Assembly (NCBI GenBank): GCA_903955385.1
Contig: CAJBNH010000193.1
Location: 39,721 to 103,720, forward strand
DNA: 64,000 nt
Direction: 5' to 3'
Source of the DNA: an uncultured Myxococcales bacterium
Lineage (GTDB): Bacteria > Myxococcota_A > UBA9042
Below, in pieces: positions 16,921 to 25,600 of the stretch. The first letter of the stretch is position 1; every line of letters starts with the position of its first letter. A program made the translations under genes and the position numbers. The notes beneath the pieces were generated by a model. The model searched no databases. It worked only from the letters and a program-made list of their open reading frames with translations, and was not told the origin of the DNA.

Positions 16921-18687
16921 ATGTCGTTTCGGTCCTATTCCCCGCAAGTCCGTCGCCCCCACGCGGGCTTGCCGCTCGCGTTCGCCCTTGCGCTTTGGGC
17001 CGCGACGACGCTTGGCGCGACCGCAGCGTCCGCTTCCGTGCCCCCCGACCACCAGCGTCCGTTGCTGACACCCGCCGAAGAGGCCGCCTGGCTGGCCCAG
17101 TTGGTCGATGAGAGCCCCCACCGCCGGATGCTAGCCGAGGCCCAAGCGCTGGGGCTGCTGCCACCAGCCGAACCGGCCAACCAGCCGAATTCTCTACACT
17201 TCGCGCCGCCACCACCGTCGCAGGCCCAGCCTGCCAAGCCCGGCCGTCAGGTGCTGGGCTACCTGCCGTACTGGACGATGAAGACCGCCGTGCTGCCTTG
17301 GGACCAGCTGACGCAGCTGGGCTACTTCTCCGCCGGCCTGAACGGCAACGCCACGATCGGCACGACCCAGAACTGGGGTGGCGCGAACGCCAAGGCGCTG
17401 ATCGCCGAGGCGCACTCGCACGGCGTGCAGGTGGTGCTGACGATCACGCAGTTCGACTCAGCCTCAATCTCCCAGATCCTGTCGACCGCCGCGACGCGGA
17501 CCAAAGCCGTCAGCGCCATCGTCGATCTGGTGATAGCGGGCGGCGGCGACGGCGTGAACATCGATTTCGAAGGCCTGCCCAAGGCCGACCGCGACAAGAT
17601 GAACGCGTTCATCGCCGAGCTGACGACGGCCTTCCACGCTCAGCTGCCCTACTCCGACGTGACCCTCGCAACCCCCGCCGTCGACTGGTCTGGCGCGTGG
17701 GACTACCAGTATCTGGCCGAGCACTCCGATGGCCTGATGGTCATGGCGTACGGTCTGCACTGGACGGGAGGAGATCCCGGCCCCAACTTGCCGATGGGCG
17801 CTCAATCACCTTGGAAACACAAGACGTTGCAGTGGATCATCGACGACTACATCGCCTACGCCAAGCCGCAAAACACGCACAAACTGCGCATCGGCCTGCC
17901 GCTGTACGGCCAACAATGGCTGGCCAACTCCGACAAGACCGGCGCGGCCAAGGTCGCCAAGGGCAACTCGATCTTCTTCGACAACGGCATGACGCTGGCC
18001 GAGTCGCTCGGCGGCTGGCAGTGGGACGACGCAAGCCAGAGCTCGTGGGTCGTCCAGAAACAATCGCCCTGCAGCGTCTCTGGGGCAGCGACCTGCTGGC
18101 TGCAAACGTGGTCTGACAACCTGCAGGCGTTCCAGCTTCGCGCCGACTACCTGGACCAGCGCGACGTGCACATGGGCCTGTGGGCCCTCGGCTACACCGA
18201 CAAGCACCCGCAAGTCTTCGAGATCATCGACGCTTGGCAGGCCAAGGGCGACCCGGTAGTGGCCGACCCCGGCCCAGACGTCAGCAGCGATGTGGACCCC
18301 GACACGGTCGACACGCCCGACATCCCGGCCGAAGTGGTCGCGGACATCACCCCAGACGTTGCCCCCGACCTGCCGCCAGACGCGGTCGACGTGACGCAGC
18401 CGGACGCTGTTCCGGATCTGCCGCCCGACGCCCCGCAGGACGTCGCCCCCGACGGGCCGAAGGACGCCACTACGACCGCCGATGGCGGAGAAGGCGACAA
18501 CCCGTTCCGCTACTGGCCCGACATCGTCAAGGACACGGCGCCGAACGTGAAGATCGTGTACGTCGCCGCCCCCGGGGGCTGCTCCGCCGGGTCGACGGGC
18601 GGCACGACCGCAGGCTACGGCGCCGGGCTGCTGCTCTTGGCCTTCGCCCTGCGCCGCCGACGCGCTCCTGGGCCGTCCCGCCGCTGA
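16921..18687 (+). CDS. Exported GH18 glycosidase with Asp/Pro linker and MYXO-CTERM-like tail
   Basis: 588-aa protein. Signal peptide (GLPLAFALALWAATTLGATA). The GH18 (chitinase/YaaH-like) barrel begins at VLGYLPYW; the catalytic DxxxxDxE is Asp210, Asp215, Glu217 in DGVNIDFEG, followed by MVMAYGLHWTGG. Residues ~448-525 are an Asp/Pro/Val linker (codons 18264-18500). The C-terminus is Gly-Gly-Cys, a hydrophobic helix (AGYGAGLLLLAFAL) and RRRR, as in MYXO-CTERM sorting tails that are processed and retained on the myxobacterial surface. GGAGGAG precedes ATG 16921. Substrate may be peptidoglycan or chitin-like glycans. Confidence 0.88.
   Translation: MSFRSYSPQVRRPHAGLPLAFALALWAATTLGATAASASVPPDHQRPLLTPAEEAAWLAQLVDESPHRRMLAEAQALGLLPPAEPANQPNSLHFAPPPPSQAQPAKPGRQVLGYLPYWTMKTAVLPWDQLTQLGYFSAGLNGNATIGTTQNWGGANAKALIAEAHSHGVQVVLTITQFDSASISQILSTAATRTKAVSAIVDLVIAGGGDGVNIDFEGLPKADRDKMNAFIAELTTAFHAQLPYSDVTLATPAVDWSGAWDYQYLAEHSDGLMVMAYGLHWTGGDPGPNLPMGAQSPWKHKTLQWIIDDYIAYAKPQNTHKLRIGLPLYGQQWLANSDKTGAAKVAKGNSIFFDNGMTLAESLGGWQWDDASQSSWVVQKQSPCSVSGAATCWLQTWSDNLQAFQLRADYLDQRDVHMGLWALGYTDKHPQVFEIIDAWQAKGDPVVADPGPDVSSDVDPDTVDTPDIPAEVVADITPDVAPDLPPDAVDVTQPDAVPDLPPDAPQDVAPDGPKDATTTADGGEGDNPFRYWPDIVKDTAPNVKIVYVAAPGGCSAGSTGGTTAGYGAGLLLLAFALRRRRAPGPSRR
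18571..18684 (+). other. MYXO-CTERM-like sorting tail (within the GH18 gene)
   Basis: Encodes PGGCSAGSTGG, a hydrophobic helix and an Arg cluster at the extreme C-terminus; the Cys codon is 18580-18582. The tripartite layout Cys-helix-basic matches the MYXO-CTERM pattern of Myxococcota exported proteins. Not a separate gene. Confidence 0.7.
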
Positions 18688-18771
18688 TTTCCGCCTGGTC
18701 CCGCCTGCCCGGCGGCGGATCCGCGGTCTGTCCATCGACTTGCGCCACGTCGTTGCCTACCATGGCGAGCC

Positions 18772-19632
18772 GTGGAAGCCTCCCTCACCACCGTACTTGC
18801 CGTCGTCGCCGTCTGGGGTGCCCTGTGGGGCTCGTTCCTCAACGTCGTGGTGTACCGCCTGCCCCGCGGCCGCAGCGTGGTCCGTCCGGGTTCCGCCTGC
18901 CCGTCCTGCGCCAAGCCGATCGCGCCTTGGCACAACGTCCCCGTGCTGGGATTCCTTTGGCTGCGCGGCCGCTGCGCCCACTGCCGACAGCCCATCTCTT
19001 GGCGATATCCGGCGGTCGAGGCGCTGTTCGCCCTGCTGTGCGTCGGTCTCGCGCTGCCCTACGTTCAGGCCGTCCTGATCGACGGCGCGGCCTGGCGGCC
19101 GGCACTGACCGCAGCCTTGGGCGAGCAGGGATTCGCCTTTGCGCTGATGGCCTTGGCGCTCATCGATGCCGAAACATTCCAGATCCCCGACGCGCTCAGC
19201 CTGCCGCTGCCGCTGCTGGGCCTTGCAATCGCCGTGGGTGTGGGCGACCTGCGCGGCGTTTCCTGGGCCTCGTCGGCGAGCGGCGCATTGGTGGGTGCCG
19301 GAGGGCTGTTTGCGCTGCAGTGGGGCTATGCCGCCGCCACCGGACGCGAGGGCTTGGGCACCGGAGACGTCAAGCTGCTGGCGGGCATCGGCGCCTTCGT
19401 CGGTCTGACGGCGCTGCCACTGGTGCTGCTGGCCGGGGCGCTGCAGGGCTTGGCATTCGGACTCGCCTACGCCTTTGCCACCCGCGGCCGTGCCGTGTCT
19501 CAGCGGGGCCTTGCGTCACTGCGCTACCTGGCCCTGCCGTTTGGCCCGTTTCTGGCGCTGGCCGCGCTGCAGTGGCTGCTGCTGCATCGGTCGATCGAGC
19601 CGGTGGTCGTGCGGTGGCTCTCCGGGTCATGA
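18772..19632 (+). CDS. pilD: Type IV prepilin peptidase / N-methyltransferase
   Basis: 286-aa polytopic aspartic protease that cleaves and N-methylates type IV pilin and type II secretion pseudopilin leaders. The N-terminal methyltransferase-associated zinc site CPSC...CAHC is present, as are both catalytic aspartates, in LIDAETFQIPD and GLGTGDVKLLAG. Eight or so membrane helices. GTG start at 18772 (MEASLTTVLAVV). Stands alone: no pilin or type II secretion genes lie in the window. Confidence 0.95.
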   Translation: MEASLTTVLAVVAVWGALWGSFLNVVVYRLPRGRSVVRPGSACPSCAKPIAPWHNVPVLGFLWLRGRCAHCRQPISWRYPAVEALFALLCVGLALPYVQAVLIDGAAWRPALTAALGEQGFAFALMALALIDAETFQIPDALSLPLPLLGLAIAVGVGDLRGVSWASSASGALVGAGGLFALQWGYAAATGREGLGTGDVKLLAGIGAFVGLTALPLVLLAGALQGLAFGLAYAFATRGRAVSQRGLASLRYLALPFGPFLALAALQWLLLHRSIEPVVVRWLSGS

Positions 19633-19729
19633 CCCGCTGCGCGTCCAATCCGGCGGCCGCGAGCCCAGGAATCGACGCCGTCAGCCCCACTTCCGGCCGC
19701 GAAGACCCGCGCGTGAAGCGTCTGCAACA

Positions 19730-19758
19730 TTGACCGTGCGGGTCGCCTTTGCTATACC
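19730..19758 (+). promoter_or_regulatory. Candidate sigma70-type promoter for yajC-secDF-recJ
   Basis: TTGACC (19730-19735), 17-nt spacer, TATACC (19753-19758): 5 of 6 and 4 of 6 matches, one of the best boxes in this GC-rich window. It lies about 110 nt upstream of yajC in the 238-nt gap after pilD. An AT-richer stretch around 19787-19811 could carry a second start. Confidence 0.5.
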
Positions 19759-19870
19759 CGCCCGGCCCCATACCCGGCACAGGGCATTGGTTTGGCTTTG
19801 TTATGCAAATTCAACGGTCTAGCCGCCGGCCCGGCCCTCTGGCCACCCGGCGCGACCGACAGGCGAGACG

Positions 19871-20296
19871 ATGACTGACCTCTTGTTGAACGGCGCGATG
19901 CGTGTAGGCGGCTGGCTGGCACAAGGCGACGCCAACAGCGCGGTGGCGGATGCGGCGGCACCTGCGGGTGGCCCGGCAAGCGCCGCTCCGACCGGCAGCA
20001 GCGCCGGCGGGTTCGCGCAAATCCTTATTTTCGTGGGCATTTTCGTGGTGTTCTATCTGTTGGTGCTGCGGCCCCAGCAGAAGCGCGCCAAGCAGCACGG
20101 TGCCTTCCTGAGCGATCTGAAGGTCGGCGTCCGCGTCGTCACCACCGGCGGGATGTTCGGCAAGATCGTCTCGCTCGAAGGCAACGAGGCCAAGATCGAG
20201 ATCGCCGACAAGGTGGTCATCCGCATCCTGAAGAGCCAGATCGCTGGCGCCGAAGCCAACGCTGCCGAGGCTGTCGCCAACACCACCGCCCGCTAG
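19871..20296 (+). CDS. yajC: Preprotein translocase subunit YajC
   Basis: 141-aa protein with a 50-residue Ala/Gly/Ser-rich N-terminus, a single membrane helix (ILIFVGIFVVFYLLVL), the YajC signature RPQQKRAKQH and a small cytosolic domain (VGVRVVTTGGMFGKIV). YajC joins SecDF in the holo-translocon. The leader before the helix is longer than in E. coli YajC. First gene of the yajC-secD-secF run. Confidence 0.95.
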   Translation: MTDLLLNGAMRVGGWLAQGDANSAVADAAAPAGGPASAAPTGSSAGGFAQILIFVGIFVVFYLLVLRPQQKRAKQHGAFLSDLKVGVRVVTTGGMFGKIVSLEGNEAKIEIADKVVIRILKSQIAGAEANAAEAVANTTAR

Positions 20297-20401
20297 CTGT
20301 ACCCGGCTGACGCCCGGCGCCGATCGCGGCGACCGCCGCGGCAGCCCACCCGAGGGAAGGCGCCCCCACCGGCCGCGCCAACCGTCCCGGAGCCACCGCA
20401 C

Positions 20402-22225
20402 ATGGACAAGAAATTCAACTGGAAGGTCTGGACCACCGTCGGGTTCGCCGTGATCGCGATCCTGCAGCTGCTGCCGACGTTCGTGCCGGGTCTGCCGGAT
20501 TTCTACACGAACGTGTTCGACAAGCAGCTGAGCTACGGCCTCGACCTGAAGGGCGGCCTCGAGCTGCGCTACACCGTCGACTACAAGCGGGCCATCGGCG
20601 ACAACACGCTGCGTCTGCGCGACGGCCTGACCGAACGGCTGGGCGAGGCACACGCAAAGACCAAGAAGCTCGACTGGGCGACGCTTTCGCAGGCGCAGAA
20701 GGACGAGATCCAGAAGCGCTTCGACATCACGCGCATCGACTTCACCACGCTCAACGTGGCGTTCAAGAACAAGGAAGACGTCGAGCTGTTGAACGGCGAC
20801 CTGATGAACACCATCAGCGGCGACTTCAACATCGCTGGCGCAGGCGATCAGGCCAAGCGCGTCTCGATGTCGGACAAGAAGGTCCTCGAGCTGAAGAAGA
20901 CCATCATCGAACAGACGCTGCAGGTGATCCGCAAGCGCGTGGATGCGTTCGGTCTGGTCGAGCCCGACGTCCGCCACTCGGGCGACGCCGACGTCGACTT
21001 GCAGCTGCCCGGCCTGTCCGATCGGCAGATGCGTATGGTCCGCGAGCGCGTTGGCCAGGCTGCCCAGCTGACCTTCCGCATGGTGGTGCGCGAGGCCAAG
21101 CCGTTTGACGACAAGGGCCAAGACATGGAGGCCTTCAAGGCCGCCAACGCCGAACAGGCCAAGACGCTGGCGCTGGTCCCCGGCTCCGAAGGCGCCTACC
21201 TGCGGGCCGAGAAGAAGAGCGAACTCGTCCGCTTTGTTCGCAGCCTGCAAGAGAAGGACCCCGCGTGGGGTACCAACCTGATGATCGGCTACGAGTTCAT
21301 CGAGAACAAAGACCAGCTGACCGGCCAGGTGACCGAAAAATACTGGCGAACCTGGAACCTGACGCAGCGCGCAGAGCTCAGCGGCGACAACCTGGCACGC
21401 GCCAACCTCGGCTTCGGCGAGAAGGGCGAGCCCGTCGTCAACCTCGAGTTCGACGCCGCCGGTGGCCGCATCTTCGGCGACCTGACCGAGAAGAACGTCG
21501 GCAACCTGATGGCCATCATGCTGGACGAAGACGTCAGCTCGGCGCCCGTCATCCGCGAGCCAATCCGCGGCGGTCGCGCCCAGATCACGCTCGGCAAGGG
21601 TGCATCGGCCCAGGTCATGCAGGACGAGGCCCGCGCGCTGGTCACCGTGCTGAACAACGGCGCCTACAAGGCCCCGGTCATCAAGGTCCACGACATCGAG
21701 GTCGGTCCGTCGCTGGGCGCCGACGCCGTGGCTTCCGGTCTGCTGTCGATGGCGGTGGGCGTCCTGCTCATCATCGCCTTCATGATCTTCTACTACCGTC
21801 AGGGTGGCCTGATCGCCGACTTCGCGCTGCTGCTGAACATCCTGCTGCAGCTGGGCCTGCTGGTGGCGTTCAACGCCGCGCTGACCCTGCCCGGCATGGC
21901 TGGCCTTGCGCTGGTGACGGCGATGGCGGTCGACGCGAACATCCTGATCTTTGAGCGCATCCGCGAGGAATTGCGGTTGGGTCGCAGCGTTCGCGCGGCC
22001 GTTGAGCTGGGCTACGGCCACGCCTTCTGGACGATCTTCGACTCCCACTTGACCGCCGGCATGGCTGGTCTCGTCTTGATGATGTACTCGTCGGGCGCCA
22101 TCTACGGCTTTGCGGTCACGCTGCTCATCGGCATCGTCACCTCGATGTTCACGTCGATCGTCGCTACCCGAGTCATCTACGACTACCTGCTCGACCACGG
22201 CAAGCTCAAGCATCTGTCCGTCTAG
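20402..22225 (+). CDS. secD: Protein translocase subunit SecD
   Basis: 607-aa RND-type translocation motor that uses the proton gradient to complete Sec export. N-terminal helix, then periplasmic P1 with YGLDLKGGLELRY, a long head region and a C-terminal six-helix bundle (LLSMAVGVLLIIAFMIFYY, TAMAVDANILIFERIREEL). Length is normal. A GGAG lies 11 nt before the ATG. Followed by secF after 60 nt. Confidence 0.97.
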   Translation: MDKKFNWKVWTTVGFAVIAILQLLPTFVPGLPDFYTNVFDKQLSYGLDLKGGLELRYTVDYKRAIGDNTLRLRDGLTERLGEAHAKTKKLDWATLSQAQKDEIQKRFDITRIDFTTLNVAFKNKEDVELLNGDLMNTISGDFNIAGAGDQAKRVSMSDKKVLELKKTIIEQTLQVIRKRVDAFGLVEPDVRHSGDADVDLQLPGLSDRQMRMVRERVGQAAQLTFRMVVREAKPFDDKGQDMEAFKAANAEQAKTLALVPGSEGAYLRAEKKSELVRFVRSLQEKDPAWGTNLMIGYEFIENKDQLTGQVTEKYWRTWNLTQRAELSGDNLARANLGFGEKGEPVVNLEFDAAGGRIFGDLTEKNVGNLMAIMLDEDVSSAPVIREPIRGGRAQITLGKGASAQVMQDEARALVTVLNNGAYKAPVIKVHDIEVGPSLGADAVASGLLSMAVGVLLIIAFMIFYYRQGGLIADFALLLNILLQLGLLVAFNAALTLPGMAGLALVTAMAVDANILIFERIREELRLGRSVRAAVELGYGHAFWTIFDSHLTAGMAGLVLMMYSSGAIYGFAVTLLIGIVTSMFTSIVATRVIYDYLLDHGKLKHLSV

Positions 22226-22285
22226 CCCAGGCCAGCGGCCCCCCACTCGAGCCCCTTGCGCGACCCGTTCCGGAGCACTCCAGCC

Positions 22286-23647
22286 ATGCAGCAGCAGCAC
22301 AAGCACTTCACCCTGTTCAACCCCGATGCCAACTTCGACTTCGTCGGAAGGCGTCGCTTCTTCTACGCACTGACGGGCATCGGCATGCTCGTGTCGCTGG
22401 TGTCGCTTTCGACCATCGGCTTCAACAAGGGCATCGACTTCAAGGGCGGCACCAAGCTGATCGTTTCGTTCACGAACGAGGCCCAGGTCACCCGCGTCGG
22501 ACTGCGCGCCGACATGGAGAAGGCGCTGACCGCGGCCTTGGGCCACGAAGCCGGTCAGGTCGAGGTGCAGGAGTTCGACACCGGTTCCGGCGGCTCCCGC
22601 GATCGCCAGCACTTCGTCGTCGTGACGGAAGTGACCTCGCTGGTCGCCAAGACGGCCAAGGAAACGCTGAAGAAGCAGATCGTCACCGCGTTCGGCCCCA
22701 ACACGATGGTCAACTGGGCCGTCGAGGGCGAGGACCGCGCCGACATCCAGCTTGCCGAGAAGAAGCCCATCCCCGCGACCTACGAGACGCTGAAGAAGAT
22801 GTTCGCGGACGCCGGCTTCCCGCAGGTCACCGCCAGCTCTGGTGTCGAGCAGGTGCTGGACAACGAGCTGTACCGCCAGCTCGAGATGAGCCAGACCGAA
22901 GAGAAGAAGACCCAGACCCAGCTGGCGACGGAGGAGAAGAACCTGCGCGCCGCCAAGGTGCAGAAGCTGCAGACCGAAAACGACATGAATTACACGGTGG
23001 TCGTGCAGGAGTTCCGCTCGAAGCTCGAGAACACGGTGCGCGAGAAGTACGGCAAGGCCTTCATCGGCGTCGAGTCGTCCACGTCGGTTTCGCCCTCCGT
23101 CGCCGGTGACATGCTGGCCCAGGGTCTGGTGGCGATCCTCTACTCGCTGATCGGCATCGTGCTGTACATCGTGCTGCGGTTCGACGTCCGCTATGCCCCC
23201 GGCGCGTTCATCGCCCTTGCCCACGACGTGCTGTTGGTCATCGGCGCGTTCTCGCTCGCACAGGTCAAGTTCTCGATGCCCGTCATCGCCGCCGTGCTGA
23301 CGGTCGCCGGCTACTCGATCACCGACACCATCGTTGTGTTCGACCGCATCCGCGAGAACCAGAAGCAGTTCCCCGGCGTGCCGATCGAAACCGTGATCAA
23401 CGCCGCCATCAACTCCACGATGTCGCGTACCGTGCTGACGTCGTTGACCACGATGCTGGTGTCCGGCGCGATCTTCCTGTTCGGCGGCGGTCTGATCCGC
23501 GACTTCGCCTTCGCGATGGTCATCGGCGTCATCGTCGGCACGTTCTCGTCGATCTGCATCGCCTCGCCGATCTACTTGTTCTTGCACCATCGGATGGAGA
23601 AGAAGGCTTCCGTCAAGCCCTCCAGCCCGGCCGCCGCGCGCGCCTAG
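22286..23647 (+). CDS. secF: Protein translocase subunit SecF
   Basis: 453-aa partner of SecD. First helix followed by GIDFKGGTKLIVSF, and the C-terminal bundle with YSITDTIVVFDRIREN and SRTVLTSLTTMLVSG. It is longer than the ~320 aa of E. coli SecF because of an inserted charged helical segment (about residues 200-245, rich in EEKKTQTQLATEEKN). The ATG at 22286 is chosen over a TTG at 22256. Confidence 0.96.
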   Translation: MQQQHKHFTLFNPDANFDFVGRRRFFYALTGIGMLVSLVSLSTIGFNKGIDFKGGTKLIVSFTNEAQVTRVGLRADMEKALTAALGHEAGQVEVQEFDTGSGGSRDRQHFVVVTEVTSLVAKTAKETLKKQIVTAFGPNTMVNWAVEGEDRADIQLAEKKPIPATYETLKKMFADAGFPQVTASSGVEQVLDNELYRQLEMSQTEEKKTQTQLATEEKNLRAAKVQKLQTENDMNYTVVVQEFRSKLENTVREKYGKAFIGVESSTSVSPSVAGDMLAQGLVAILYSLIGIVLYIVLRFDVRYAPGAFIALAHDVLLVIGAFSLAQVKFSMPVIAAVLTVAGYSITDTIVVFDRIRENQKQFPGVPIETVINAAINSTMSRTVLTSLTTMLVSGAIFLFGGGLIRDFAFAMVIGVIVGTFSSICIASPIYLFLHHRMEKKASVKPSSPAAARA

Positions 23648-23701
23648 ACCCGCAACCTCTCTTCCACGCCGCCCTTCTTCCCGGCGCCAACGGACCTGCC
23701 G

Positions 23702-25480
23702 ATGGTGGCCTCGCCGCTGCGTTGGATTCTGGTCGAGCCCGACCCGCGGGCCGTCACGGCGCTGGTCGACACGCTGGGGCTGGACCCGCTGCTGGCGCGG
23801 CTGCTGGTCAACCGCGGTCACGCCACGCCTGAGGCGGCGCAGGCGTTTCTTGCCCCATCGCTGCGCGACCTTCCCGACCCGATGACGATGGCCGACGCCC
23901 AAACCGGCGCCGACTGCATCGCCCAGGTGATCCAGCGCGGCGGTCGCATCTGCATCTACGGCGACTACGACGTGGACGGCATCAGCGCGTCGGCCCTGCT
24001 GCACGAGTTCTTTCTGCTGCTGGGGGTCGAGACCCGCGTGTTCCTGCCCGACCGCTTCCGCGACGGCTACGGCCTGAACGGCGACCGGCTGCGTGAGCTG
24101 GCGGACGAGGGCGTCGACCTGGTCATCGCGGTCGACTGCGGCTCTCGCTCCGTCGACGAGATCGCGGCAGTGCGAGCGCGCGGCATCGAGTTCGTCGTGT
24201 GCGACCACCACGCGTTGGGGCCAGAGCACCCGCCGGCCACTGCATTCCTGAACCCGCACCGACTGGATTGCCGCTATCCGGACAAGCACTTGAGTGCCGT
24301 CGGTGTGGCGCTGGTGCTGGCGCAGGCGACCCGCCGCGCGTTGCAGCTTCGCGGCACCAATACCGAACGCATCGACCTCAAGGGATTGCTCGAGTTCGCC
24401 GCGCTGGGAACCATCGCCGACATGGTGCAACTGCGCGGCGTGAATCGGATCCTGTCGTGGCACGGGCTGCGGCTGCTGGGCACTTCGACTCGCCCCGGCA
24501 TCCAGGCGCTGGCCGCCCAAGCAGGACCGCGGGAGGGCGCCAGAGCGGACCGGGTGGGCTTCGATCTGGGACCGCGCATCAACGCCGCCGGTCGGGTCGC
24601 CGACGCGCACACCGCCTTCCGCCTGCTGACCACCCGGCTGACCGACGAGGCCACCACCTTGGCCGCTCGCATCGAGGTCGAGAACAACCAACGCCGCACG
24701 CTGCAAGCGCATGTCGTACAGGCGGCGCTGCTGCGGGCCGAGACGCAGGTCGGACGCGAGGACGCCATCGTGGTGGCCGACGTCGACTGGCATCAGGGTG
24801 TGGTGGGCATCGCGGCGTCCAAGCTCAAGGACGCGCTGGGCGTTCCGGTGTTCGTGCTGGCGGTCGACCCGGACGGCATGGCACGAGGCTCGGGGCGGTC
24901 TGTCGTCGGCTATGACCTGGTCGAGGGGCTGCGCGCGTGCTGTGGCGACGGACTGGCGGAGCGGTACGGCGGGCACGCATTTGCGGCCGGTGTAACGATC
25001 CGCGCCGACCGCATCGAGGCATTCCGCGAGCGGTTGTGTCGCCACGTGGCTGAAGTGCTGCCCGCCGACCAGCGGGGTGAGGTGGTGCCGATCGACGCCC
25101 CCGTCGTCCCCGGTGAGGTGTCGGTGCAGACGGTCGACCAGATCGAACAGCTCGAGCCGTTTGGAAAAGGCAACCGACGCCCGCACTTCCTGCTGCGCGA
25201 CGTTCAGGTGGCGGAGTTCCAGATCGTGGGCAAACAGCGCGACTGGGTGCGCGGCAAGGTGGTGGTAGCCGGCGGGCGCCAGGCGCTGTGGGCGCGAGAA
25301 ACGCTGCCGTTCTTCGGACCCTTGCGCGTGCTGGAGGGCCTGCAGCGCGGCGACCGCTTCGACGGCGTCATCAAGCTGGAGCGCAACTCGTTCCAAGGCA
25401 AGTCGACACTGCAGGCGACGGTCGAGGCGGTGCTGCCCCCCGGTACGCCGATCGACACGCAGTCCGCGTCCCCGCAGTAG
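23702..25480 (+). CDS. recJ: Single-stranded-DNA-specific exonuclease RecJ
   Basis: 592-aa 5'-3' ssDNA exonuclease acting in RecF-pathway and mismatch repair. DHH phosphoesterase motifs are seen: YGDYDVDGISA, AVDCGSRS, CDHHALGPE; then the DHHA1 domain (DVDWHQGVVGIAASKL, GGHAFAAGVTI) and a C-terminal OB-like part (LEPFGKGNRRPHF). Length is normal. Follows secF by 54 nt. A short GCGTC/GACGC stem with TTTTT overlaps the stop (25466-25496) and might be a weak terminator. Confidence 0.96.
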   Translation: MVASPLRWILVEPDPRAVTALVDTLGLDPLLARLLVNRGHATPEAAQAFLAPSLRDLPDPMTMADAQTGADCIAQVIQRGGRICIYGDYDVDGISASALLHEFFLLLGVETRVFLPDRFRDGYGLNGDRLRELADEGVDLVIAVDCGSRSVDEIAAVRARGIEFVVCDHHALGPEHPPATAFLNPHRLDCRYPDKHLSAVGVALVLAQATRRALQLRGTNTERIDLKGLLEFAALGTIADMVQLRGVNRILSWHGLRLLGTSTRPGIQALAAQAGPREGARADRVGFDLGPRINAAGRVADAHTAFRLLTTRLTDEATTLAARIEVENNQRRTLQAHVVQAALLRAETQVGREDAIVVADVDWHQGVVGIAASKLKDALGVPVFVLAVDPDGMARGSGRSVVGYDLVEGLRACCGDGLAERYGGHAFAAGVTIRADRIEAFRERLCRHVAEVLPADQRGEVVPIDAPVVPGEVSVQTVDQIEQLEPFGKGNRRPHFLLRDVQVAEFQIVGKQRDWVRGKVVVAGGRQALWARETLPFFGPLRVLEGLQRGDRFDGVIKLERNSFQGKSTLQATVEAVLPPGTPIDTQSASPQ

Positions 25481-25600
25481 CGCGACGCCGCATTTTTCTT
25501 CGCCTCTCGCGTTTCCCCGGTTAGGCTCGCACGCGCCGCCTCCCGGGTTCGGGGGCGTCCTGCGCCGCACATCGCGGCCCCCACCCGGAGACGCCTCGGC

